Origin: Mytilus edulis
Lineage: Eukaryota > Mollusca > Bivalvia > Mytilida > Mytilidae
DNA length: 64,000 bases
Assembly: GCF_963676685.1 (NCBI RefSeq)
Contig: NC_092346.1
Coordinates: 79,251,821 to 79,315,820, forward strand
Reading direction: 5' to 3'
A program made the position numbers and the translations under genes. How positions within the stretch are numbered: position 1 is the first letter of the stretch; the number at the start of each line of letters is the position of its first letter. Shown here piece after piece: positions 23,331 through 33,680 of the stretch. A model generated the notes under the pieces. That model was given only the letters and a program-made list of their open reading frames with translations, had not been told where the DNA came from and did no database searches.

Positions 23331-24359
23331 TGGATAAAACGCTCCTATTCGAACAGGACACGGTTGCGTTTTCATACATTCAGCACAGTCACGTTTATTT
23401 ATTGCATCTTTACAAATGCTTGACATTATTCAGTATATTTTACAAATCCCGTTGTCTGTTACATGTTTAATAACATGTATGTTTATCAGTTTATATGAAT
23501 TTGATTACAATATAGATACCTTTATGATATGATCTACAATTATTCGGTTGTTTATATAACCTTTAAAACGGTGGTTTCTTCTTTGGTGTATTTTTTTTAA
23601 ATCATCAAAACAGGCGTTCTATAACAATAGCTTTTATTAAAACATTCACATCAGGATTGTCAGTGTAGATTAATATCGTGTAGATTTTATTCAGATATGT
23701 TTAAAAATTACATATTCTTTCACAAGTTTTAATTTTATTTCTTAAACCTTTTGAATGGTAAGAGGGCACAGGTTATAGACATTACAATTAATTATAAACA
23801 ATTTGTTTTTCTCACGGTTGCCAAATATATATACGATGGAATACATGTAGATCAGTTTTAGATATTGACATTGGAACTAATTTAAGTCCTTTTGTCTGAA
23901 TCCATATATAGATTGAACTAACTTCAAAATTATTTTGTCATAGTTCACATGTACAAGGTTAACCAAATATGCATAAATGTCTGGCCTGCGTGATAATTAC
24001 TAACAAAAAAGTGTTGAAACTCTAAGGTCAAACCATATTTCAAGACTAATAAGTTAACATAAGTAACAACAGTTTGTAATTGGGTGTCCAAACATGAGAA
24101 ATCTCAAATGACACATGAGTGACGGACACGTCCGCTTTATAATGGACAGATAGACTAAACAAAATTAACAAAGTCAATGTCAAGACCTAACTATTCTATG
24201 TAAAAAAAATATCAACGGAAAACAATTATGTCAGACAACAGTCAAAGACAACCACTGGATGCCACGATTATTGTGTTAGACCGGCATATAAAAAACGATT
24301 AATTAAATCACAAATTATAGACTGAACTAAATGATGTATCCAAAATAATACTGCAAAGG

Positions 24360-24505
24360 CACCAAATGCCACACATGTGCACATGTGTGGAAAACGCATG
24401 TGATACACATGATTCGCGCATGTAATCATGCGTTTCACATTTGGTTTCATGCGTATTAAAACACGCATGTGATGCACTTGTGACACATGTGTGGTATTTT
24501 TGCGC
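24360..24505. mobile_element. Small MITE with CCACACATGTG inverted ends
   Basis: AAATGCCACACATGTG at the left is inverted as CACATGTGTGGTATTTTT at the right. The interior is made of short palindromes and ATGTG/GCATG motifs. It is about 145 bp and non-coding; frames crossing it on both strands are spurious. Confidence 0.65.
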
Positions 24506-25224
24506 TAGTTGTATAACTATTTCAAAGTGCATCAATTTAACGTTGAAATCAAATAATTTCAAAACGCTTTTCCTTTTCTCCCATCCAGCTTTGATTAAGT
24601 TTTTTGTAAGTGGTTACGGGTGCCTACTAATCATGCGGACAGTAAACTTAAACACCATATACAAATGTTTTAAAATCCTTGAATCCTTGCCGTGGCAGCA
24701 TTCGATACAAAAAACATCGCTATCCAAAACGCCTACAGCCGTATATTAAAGGGTTCAGGGAGGGGATAGCGTGAGTCGTGATACAATAAAAGTCTAAAAT
24801 GTCAGACAAAATCCTGGTCAAAAGTGAAACGGACTACTGGTTGATCCATCGTTGCTTGCTTTTAAGACAACTAGTATAAAAATAAAAAAGCATGCGCATT
24901 TACAATGATCACAGTTTACAGTAAATAAAACAGGTTTGGTACTGTATGATTGGTCGTTCCGGATGTAGGAAGAAAACTTGACTGGCAATTGAAATAAGGA
25001 TAGGGGCAAAATATTCGGGTTGCAACAGGCTACTTTAGGATATCTCAGAAAGTTGTAGGAATCCATAACGTCCAACAAGCCAAGTACCTCCTTACGCGTG
25101 ACATCTTATTTGACGTGTCCTCCCCAATCAGACGTGTCTGCAATTTTGCATCTCACAAACGGATGGATACTCTACACTGTAGCAAGGGTTTTACTTACGG
25201 GGGCAAGTCCAGGAAAGACCATAT

Positions 25225-25440
25225 GTTTTGGCCTTTTATAAGCGACTATACAGTATGGATTTTTCTCATTTTTGATTGATTGTTGGTTGCTTTACGCCGC
25301 ATTAGCACAAAAAGGCTATATCGCGGCGATCTCATTTTTGAAGGCCGTACAGTTGCCTCAGTATAATTGCTTATATCCACTTCATTTAAACTTTGGCAGA
25401 TAGTTGTATCATTGGCAATCATACCCCATCTCCTATTTTT
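25225..25440 (+). repeat. Retroelement 3'-region fragment, interrupted
   Basis: CTATACAGTATGGATTTTTC, AAGGCCGTACAGTTGCCT and ATAGTTGTATCATTGGCAAT match 47884-48027 in the same order. The match is broken by a 55-bp insertion at 25275-25329. Confidence 0.7.
25275..25329 (-). mobile_element. 5'-truncated SINE-like tail with 11-bp target-site duplication
   Basis: TCTCATTTTTG occurs at 25264-25274 and 25330-25340, exactly flanking the insertion. On the minus strand the insert ends GCGGCGTAAAGCAACCAACA then ATCAATC, like the 3' tail of tRNA-derived SINEs (NNGCGTTAAAC...AATCAATC). It splits an older retroelement fragment. Confidence 0.75.
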
Positions 25441-27360
25441 TATTTATTTATATACCCCAATATACCATTTAAGTTAAAAAAAAAAAAAAAAAGACGAACA
25501 GCCAAGCAGCAGTTAATTTATAGTTAAAAGACAATCACATATCAGCACAAAAATAGCAGACTATCGCATGTTTTTGAGTGCTTTACAAAATGTATGTTTA
25601 TTTCCTTATCAGCTAATTTCAAACTAACTATGTGACATGCAGCCACAGTTCGGTATAAAAATCATTCAATTACAGCTTTCATTTTATTTTTTACTTTCAG
25701 TCTGATTTATTTAAATATTTTGAGGAAGGATTGATATATGTCGAATAAAATTTAAGGAGATCAAAGCGTTACAAATACAGGTAAATTTGGAGGCGCACTT
25801 AAAGGGCAAACAATAATCATATATTGAAATCAATGATAAAATTCTTTTAACCAAGTTAATAAGCCTTTCATTATAGAAACTTTTAACAGTTGTAAATTGT
25901 TAGTTCATTTTTTCATTAAATTTACAGGTGTCAGGCGACTTGAACCTGTGAAATACCTGTATTTATATTGATGCATGACGTCACATTAATGTGGCCTTCC
26001 TAGAGACAGCCTGTAGCTTCTCTAGTTACCGTATTAATGGCGGTATGGAAAAATAGATGATCAACTTTTATATTAGGATTAACAACTAATAGAGTGAGTA
26101 TATTTTTACCCAATTTATTTATTTTTTTATTCTTTTTTTTTTCATTGATATTTTACTTTAACATTGCTTGCAAGTTCAATTAGAGCAACTCTACTGACCC
26201 TTTAAATTGTATTGGTCATTGTCGATAATACCTTCAAGATTTTGAAATATAATCATATAAAAATTTGTCTGATAACTTTAACGAGTCGTTAAGATGGTCT
26301 CAGTACACAACATTTGAATAGGTTGTGACATGTATGATTCCTTGATATAGGACAAGATTAACATCTTAATTGCATTTGTTGACTAATTAAATGATAAAAT
26401 CAAAGTACTTAGTTGACTATTAAAGAGATATAAATTTTGTCTTTTCAACTGTTTTACTTCGTGGGAATATAAGAAATATTGATGGACATAGAATTAATTG
26501 GCTGATTTAGAGGGACGGTCCACTTTATGCCATGTGAAAACTTAAAAAAAATATGCACATGTATGCAAATGTCAGTTTTTTCGATAAAAAAAGTGTTCCC
26601 TTAAGAAAATCTTGGATCCCGCGTGAGCATTGTAAGTAAACATTTGCTTATAATTTCTCAATTATAAAATATTTTATTCAGCATCAATAGAAACTGTTGT
26701 TTTAGTACTCTTTAATTTATATAATTAACGATATTCCTGACGAAAAGTCTATCTAAAGTTATTATTTAAGTCCCTCACATTCTTTTTCATATTAACAAGA
26801 ACAGACTGGATTGATTTTGTATATGTTTAACACAGAAAGTTTAAAGAACGATGTAATTTATTATCCATTATCAAAACTCTACCATTTAATCCGGTCCATA
26901 TTATGTCAGAATACAGAAATCAAGTTGTTTTTAAGTTGCGTGAAATTATATCTAAATTATTCATACACACGTAAAGTATTCAATGAACGAGCTTTCGGAG
27001 ATTATACATAGAAGTAAGTGATAAAGTTGTACTAATTGGAAATACAACATGCTCAAATTAGCAGTGGTCACGAGAGAAGTAAAGTTAGGTCCCTGGTGAC
27101 TTTTTTACTGATATTTATCAAACAGATTAATTGCTTATTCAATTAAAAGGTAAGAAGACAACCTGGTGAGGGTCTAGCTTTTTTGGACAAAGAAAACCAT
27201 TGTCGAACAATTTTTATATGATTTAAGAAGATGCGAAATCAGATGAGGTGAACACCGGAGGTTTCCTTTTCCTTCTTTTAACACATCGACATTGTGGTAG
27301 CTCTTTCTGTTCATCAAAGAAGGAGCTGCCCTCGGTATCCAAGTAGTTCATCTTCAGCCA
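25441..27360. other. AT-rich intergenic DNA, no gene seen
   Basis: Contains a poly(A) run at about 25475-25492 and scattered short frames (for example 26811-27011) without domains or splice context. A conserved-looking 25975-26050 segment (ATGACGTCACATTAATG) is unexplained. Confidence 0.4.
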
Positions 27361-27363
27361 TGA

Positions 27364-27600
27364 CTTATATATCTATACTAAGGTTGTGGGCTGGAGACTT
27401 GTATATCTATACTAAGGTTGTGGGCTGGAGACTTATATATCTATACTAAGGTTGTGGGCTGGAGACTTATATATCTATACTAAGGTTGTGGGCTGGAGAC
27501 TTATATATCTATACTAAGGTTGTGGGCTGGAGACTAATATATCTATACTAAGGTTGTGGGCTGGAGACTTGTATATCTATACTAAAGTTGTGGGCTGGAA
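27364..27600. repeat. 34-bp tandem repeat x 7 derived from the head of the adjoining SINE
   Basis: The unit is CTTATATATCTATACTAAGG then TTGTGGGCTGGAGA; starts at 27364 and 27398 give period 34. The last unit runs on without a break into the SINE-like sequence (GTTGTGGGCTGGAATCCCAC). The array therefore looks like an expansion of the SINE's tRNA-like head. Confidence 0.88.
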
Positions 27601-27800
27601 TCCCACTCGAAGCAAGGTGCGTTCGATTCCGATCTTAATTGACTAGGATTGCCAGTGATTCTTTACGGAAATTTCGACTTCCTCCGCATTCCGGCTTCCT
27701 CCGACCAAGGAGGTTAAATTATATCAAATGTTCCGACAATAAAACTGACATAGTCATGTGTGCTGAAATGGCGTTAAACGCTATCTACTAATCATTTAGA
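27570..27800 (+). mobile_element. tRNA-derived SINE (probable)
   Basis: Shows GGTGCGTTCGATTCCGATC (a B-box-like element of RNA polymerase III promoters), TTGACTAGGATTGCCAGTG, and a 3' end GCTGAAATGGCGTTAAACGC. The order matches a bivalve SINE recalled from memory. No clear target duplication was identified. Confidence 0.6.
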
Positions 27801-28062
27801 AATCAAAGATATGACGGATATTATAGTTCTTAGTTTTTATATGAACAGTATGGTATATTTTCTCATCATGTTTATATCATTATACAGTCGGTGATCTCTT
27901 TCATTTTCATTTTTTCCATACATTTTCTTGCTAAAAATTGGAAGAGTGAGGGGGAATAAAACATAGCAGCCCGGAATCTTCCCATCCCGGCTATATCCTC
28001 TAAAAAATTGGTTTTAATTTCCCAGGAAATCACCTGAAAATTCAAACTAAAGAAAAGTTAGT

Positions 28063-28370
28063 TATGATTGATTGATTGATTGATTGTTATTTGCCATACT
28101 TCCAGTGGCAAATATTTCATGAATGTTCATAAATAACGTTAAGATATGTAAATCGACCGGGATAAAATGGCGAGAACTATGACTGCCTATTGAAAATGAG
28201 GTAAAAGAAGCTTAGCCTTGTAGCAAACAACATTGGAAACCCTCAAACAGTTATTGCAATGGTTCTAAGCGTGTAGAGACCTGGCTCTCTCTCTCTCATC
28301 GGAATTAACCTCCCAAATCTGACTGGTCGTGTCTGTGAATTTAGAAAGAAGACATTATCTTGTTTCGAGA
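28063..28370. repeat. GATT microsatellite followed by dispersed repeat
   Basis: (GATT)n at about 28065-28086 leads into CCAGTGGCAAATATTTCATG and downstream sequence resembling 23100-23320. Probably the same interspersed family. Confidence 0.55.
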
Positions 28371-28663
28371 GCGCAGAAACTAGCTAAACGCTGGTTAAAT
28401 AGTTCTGCTACATAGACATACAAAAATAAAGAACACACAAGCTAGAGAAATTTAAGAAGTAACTTGATGTTTTATGCAGTTAAACTATATACTTGATTAT
28501 TTATCACGTGTCATTATAGCTTTTCTATAACAAGAGGTACGACAATTGTGACAAACTGTGTCAGTGACATTTACAACATAATTTTAAACCACCCAAAATA
28601 GAACTAATCATCATTTTGTATGCATTGTTCATGTATCGCAACGTTTCCAAATTATCTGAAAAA

Positions 28664-29435
28664 TTTAGTGTGCATTTCTTTCTAACACAAACGATGCAAA
28701 CGGCTAAGCGCAAATGTTTTGATCATTTGTTTCTAACATACGTTTGCAAAGTTTACACTCGCTAAAAATGCGTCTACAGTTTGTAGTTCGTCGTTTGTTA
28801 GAACAAACGCTACATTTGTTTCTAACTTCACCCTGATTAAACGATGTATTTGATTTTACATTTATAAAAAGTCTGTTTATCAACATGTGCATGCATTATT
28901 GAAAGTTCAAACAGGGTCAGTAAACACTGATTAAACGATGTATTTGTTTCTACATTTGTAGCGTTTATATCATTATATCATTATTATGGCCGCATTTCTT
29001 TAAACGTTGTGTCGCGTTTGTTGCTGTTTTCTAAACGCTACATAAGTAGAAACAAATACATCGTTTAATTTAAGTCTTTAATGACCCTGTTTGAACTTTC
29101 AATGAATCATGCACATGTTGTTGGTAAACGGACTTTTTTACAAACGTAGAAACAAATAATTCGTTAAATCAGGTTGAAGTCAGAAACAAATCCAGCGTTT
29201 GAACTAACAAACGACAAACGACAAACTGCAGACGCATTTTTAGCGTTTACATAGTTTGTCAAAGTTTATGTAAACTTTGCAAACGTATGTTTGAAAGAAA
29301 TGATCAAAACATGTGCGCGCTTAGCCGTTTTCATCGTTTTTGTTAGAAAGAAATGAACCCACAGTCAGTTAGAAAACAAGAACAAACGCCATACAACGTT
29401 TACAAAATTTTGGTTAGAAAGAAATGCACTCTAAA
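28664..29435. mobile_element. Foldback element with long inverted arms (about 300-400 bp each)
   Basis: The left edge contains GTGCATTTCTTTCTAAC and the right edge GTTAGAAAGAAATGCAC. Inside, arm landmarks recur in reverse order: CGGCTAAGCGC/GCGCTTAGCCG, ATGCGTCTACAGTTTGT/ACAAACTGCAGACGCAT, GAAAGTTCAAACAGGGTC/GACCCTGTTTGAACTTTC, and AAACGATGTATTTGTTTCTA/TAGAAACAAATACATCGTTT. The loop is about 28970-29030. The right arm has about 70 extra bases near its end. No coding capacity. Confidence 0.88.
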
Positions 29436-29616
29436 TATTCGAGACTATTTGTTTGTAAAAAGAAATGAGTACCGTCTCTGAAGCTTTCAATGAGGTTTTT
29501 GCATACAAAAGAGTTTTTTTCTAAATTTTTCATTTATCAAATGTTTAAAAGAATAGATAGCGGTCAAACACAACTACTTGTATCTAGTGATAGAGTTGTT
29601 TCCTGTACAAGCAAAG

Positions 29617-29682
29617 TGTGTTATTATTATTAACATCACACATATAAGTGTGTTATTATTATTAACATCACACATATAATGT
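29617..29682. repeat. 32-bp direct duplication
   Basis: Two adjacent copies of GTGTGTTATTATTATTAACA followed by TCACACATATAA; the unit itself is partly palindromic. Confidence 0.8.
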
Positions 29683-29840
29683 GCGTTTCCATTGACAACT
29701 GAAACAAAATTAAACAAGAAAATACAACACAATTGAAATAAGAAAAGCAATATGCAATTGTGAACGAGAATGAATACAAAACATTCTAATTTCTATTTCA
29801 AGTGTTATCACAATAGAATGTTTGCAAATTATTGATTCCA

Positions 29841-29854
29841 GTTGCCATGGAAAC
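29841..29854. promoter_or_regulatory. X-box-like (RFX) motif
   Basis: GTTGCCATGGAAAC matches the RFX-factor X-box pattern GTNRCC-N2-RGYAAC except at one position (A for Y). It lies 3.8 kb upstream of the LRR gene start, so a regulatory link is speculative. Confidence 0.3.
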
Positions 29855-30284
29855 ATTAACAGTGACACAATGTTGTATTATCAAAGACAGGAAAAGCCAT
29901 CTGTATATTGAAATTTAAATCCTTTTGAACACTATCTTTTTGATTTATCATCGCAAATTCCAGAAAATCGAAGGAAATAATTGATTTCTTTAATCCACTG
30001 TGACAAATTATATCTTTGTTGTTATGGATAAACTGTTGATTTTACAATGCAAACGCTCTTTAGTGCAGGTGAATTTTAACCTATTCGTGAATCTGGTTCT
30101 AGAATTAAGCGTTTTATCCCTGTATCTTGAAAGGCAGCACATTTTGCAAATACCATTCGTTGAGCTTAAGTAAAATGTTTTTATTTTGAGAATGAACCTC
30201 AATTGATAATATGGATTAATCACAAATAATTTTCCCATCTGACTTGTCACTATCTGATATTTGAATCTAGAACAATGACAAAAT

Positions 30285-31605
30285 CGAGGACATTTGTACA
30301 ATGCTCAAGTGCAATGTCTATGGGACGACATTTGTACAATGCCCTAGTTCAATATCTATGAGATGACATTTGTATAATGCTCTAGTGCAATGTCTATGGG
30401 ATGACATTTGTATAATGCTCTACTACGTTGTCTATATGGGATGACATTTTTATAATGCTCTATTACGCTGTCTATTATGCCATTTGTATAATGCTCTAGT
30501 GCAATATCTACGGAATGGCATTAGTATAATGATCTATTGCAATGTCTATGAGATGAAATTTGTATAATGCTCTAGTGCAATGTCTATGGGACGACATTTG
30601 TATAATACTCTAGAACAGTGTCTATTAGATGACATTTGTATAGTGCTCTAGTGCAATGTAAATTTGATGACATTTGTACAATGCTCAAGTGCAATGTCTA
30701 TTTGATGATATTTGTATAAAGCTCTTGTACAATATCTATGAGATGACATGTGCATAATGCTCTTGAACAATGTCTATGATGTGAAATTTGTATAATGATC
30801 TAATGTAATGTCAATGAGGTGTCATTTGTATAATGATCTAGTACGTTGTCTGTTGGATGGCATTAGTATAATGCTCTAGTGCAATGTCTATGAGATGACA
30901 TTTGTATAATGCTCAAGTGCAATATCTATGAGATGACATATGTATAATGCTCAAGTGCAATATCTATGAGAGGACATTTGTATAATGCTCTAGAACAATG
31001 TCTATGAGATGACATTTGTATAATGCTCAAGTGCAATGTTTTTGAGATGACATGTGCATAATGCTCTAGAACAATGTCTATGATGTGAAATTTGTATAAT
31101 GATCTAATGCAATGTCAATAAGATGACATTTGTATAATGATCTAGTACGTTGTCTGATGGATGGCATTAGTATAATGCTCTAGTGCAATGTCTATTTGAT
31201 GAAATTTGTATAACGCTCTAATGCAATGTCTATGAGATGACATTTGTATAATGCTCAAGTGTAATATCTATGAGATGACATTTGTATAATGCTCAAGTTC
31301 AATATCTATGAGATGACATTTGTATAATGCTCAAGTGCAATATCTATGAGAGGACATTTGTATAATGCTCTAGAACAATGTCTATGAGATGACATTTGTA
31401 TAATGCTCAAGTGCAATGTTTTTGAGATGACATGTTTATGATGCTCTAGTACAATGTCTAATTGGTGACAATTTGATAATGTTCTAGTGCAGTGTCTATG
31501 ATATATCATCGGTATGATGCTTCAGTGCAATATCTTTTAGATGGTAGTTGTATAATTATGTAGTGCAGTTGTCTATGAGATGAAATTTGTATAATGCAGT
31601 AGTAC
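30285..31605. repeat. 38-bp tandem repeat, about 35 units
   Basis: The unit reads GACATTTGTATAATGCTCTA then GTGCAATGTCTATGAGAT; successive starts at 30897 and 30935 give period 38. Units are substantially diverged, with higher-order blocks (for example 30890-31090 resembles 31230-31430). Confidence 0.95.
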
Positions 31606-31609
31606 CCAT

Positions 31610-33680
31610 GCGTTTTGTTTAAGGCCTTGGATCGTATCTAAATTTATCAAACAAAAACCTGTGTAAAAAGAAACCAAGTAAATGATTTTTCTTTGTCTTT
31701 CTATGCATCATGAGGAGACCTTCTTTATAATTGAAGAAGCATCTCAACTAAAAGTAGTTACTGCTTCTGGAATATCATCTTTTCTTCGGTGTAAAAAAAA
31801 ATGAATCTACTTTCTGTTTGGCGAAGGGGTGAAACGAACCTTTTTTTTAAAGTCGAATTTGTCACATAAATATTCCTCTCCACACATATTTATAAAAGCT
31901 GATAAAACTTGATTATTTAAATCTACTTCAGATTTTTAAAGTGCCATATCAAAATAAAATTATGTCATGGTTAAGTTTTTTTGTTACTTTACGAACTTTT
32001 AGAAACGTTAACAATGATACTGATTTGTAAAAATCTAAGCTAATTTTAAATTTCATATTTAAATAGTTCGTAGGTATAAATAGTATTATTGGATGCAACA
32101 TGCATGATTTCATTGAAAGTTTAAACTGATAAATAAAAATGTCATTTAAATGTTTATGGTCCTTCATAGCAACAACACACATACGGATTTAAAAGCTGCT
32201 CTCAATGTAAGTGTCCGCTTTTTGACTTTTATAAAGTAAAATTAATACCTACAAATGGGTTTAAATATTTATTGATCTGCAAATATTTGATTTTACATAG
32301 CAAACATGAAATATGGTTAAAATATACGTATGTAATGAGCTGTTACTTCAAGTAATTAGTTTCATGAAAAAAAATTCTTGTTTGCAATTCCCTAATATTT
32401 TGAAAAACCTATTTATTTAGTCCTGTCTATATTAAGTATATATATTGAAATTCAGGTGCGTAATGATATACAATGATAGTTTTTAATGGATACTTTTGTT
32501 GAATCTACAATGTCCTGCACTTTTTATAATATTTGATCTGGCTAACGGTGTACAAACATAAATGTATGTGTACATTTGGAGGTTTTGAAACACTTTTTGG
32601 GGTACTTGATTTTCTCTTTACAGATTCACAATTCTTAACAACTTGGATTTCATAAATATGATAAATCGCATATATCTGCTTTCAAAGACTTTTCAACCTT
32701 CAAACTTCAAACGCTCAGTTTATAGCATCTACTATCAAATAAATCTTACGTGAATTTTAAGTGTTTTATTTTGTTTGTTTGTTTGTTTTGTTTATTTTTA
32801 TGGTTTCCAATCTTATGTCTGGTGAAGGTTTTTGATTTGTAACAAATTATCTGCTCTACCATGCAGTTGACACAAACCTGCTTCAGTGCCATATTCAATT
32901 ATGTTTTCTTATTCAAATCTGTACAAATCACAGTATTAAAGCGTTTTCGTCAGAAAAAAAAGGAGGATTGTGGCTTTTTCCAAATATCATAGTTGAACAA
33001 AATAATTTTCGCTTTTGAACTTGGAATAAAGTTTTTCGTTTGGATCAAATACTCTATCATAACTTGTGTATCTACGTTTTGATCGTGTTGAATATACACG
33101 AAGTACTAATGTGTCCCTTGGAGTCAATACATATATACCTTGTCTAGAAAATAAGTTCATTTAGTCTATATAGAAGATGATCCAACGACAAGAAATCTAA
33201 AGTTTGTAAACGCATTGTCCAAGTGTTTGTGCGCTAAACGAGGTGTTAACAGGTCGTTCTGATACAGAAGTCTTTCATACATGAATAGGGAACCAATTGG
33301 TATACCAAAGTTCATTTAGTGGAAGGTTCATTAGTCAAAAAATATACTTTACTATGCATCCAAGCTTTATTACGGACTATGAAATATGATAGGAAAAGAT
33401 ATCTGCAAAGTATTAAATAAGATTCGCATAACATTTGAGAATTTTTAATGTTTACCGTTTATAAGCTACCCTTTTAAATTTAAAGAAAGGTTCGATTAAT
33501 TCACACACTGAATAGAACAGGCGTAAATTTAATTTGATTCTTTGATATTTGGCAAATTACCAAAGATATACTATATTTAAGGCGATTTTAATTCACAATT
33601 ATATTAAAAGTCTGATGTGTATTTTTCAGATTTTAACCTGAAACAATGATAAATAGCTGAAAGGAACTTAGACGGTCAAA
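31610..33680. other. Upstream region of the LRR gene
   Basis: AT-rich, no coding exon seen. A TTTTTCAG at about 33624-33631 could be the acceptor of a 5'-UTR intron, and CAATGTAAGTGTCC at about 32204 a possible donor. This is inference only. Confidence 0.35.

Noticed and set aside
24441-24749. 102-codon plus frame with CxxC-like spacing
   Set aside because: Starts inside the palindromic MITE; the composition is explained by the element.
27570-27800. Functional tRNA gene
   Set aside because: Only a B-box-like segment is present; there is no complete cloverleaf, and the flanking body and tail fit a SINE.
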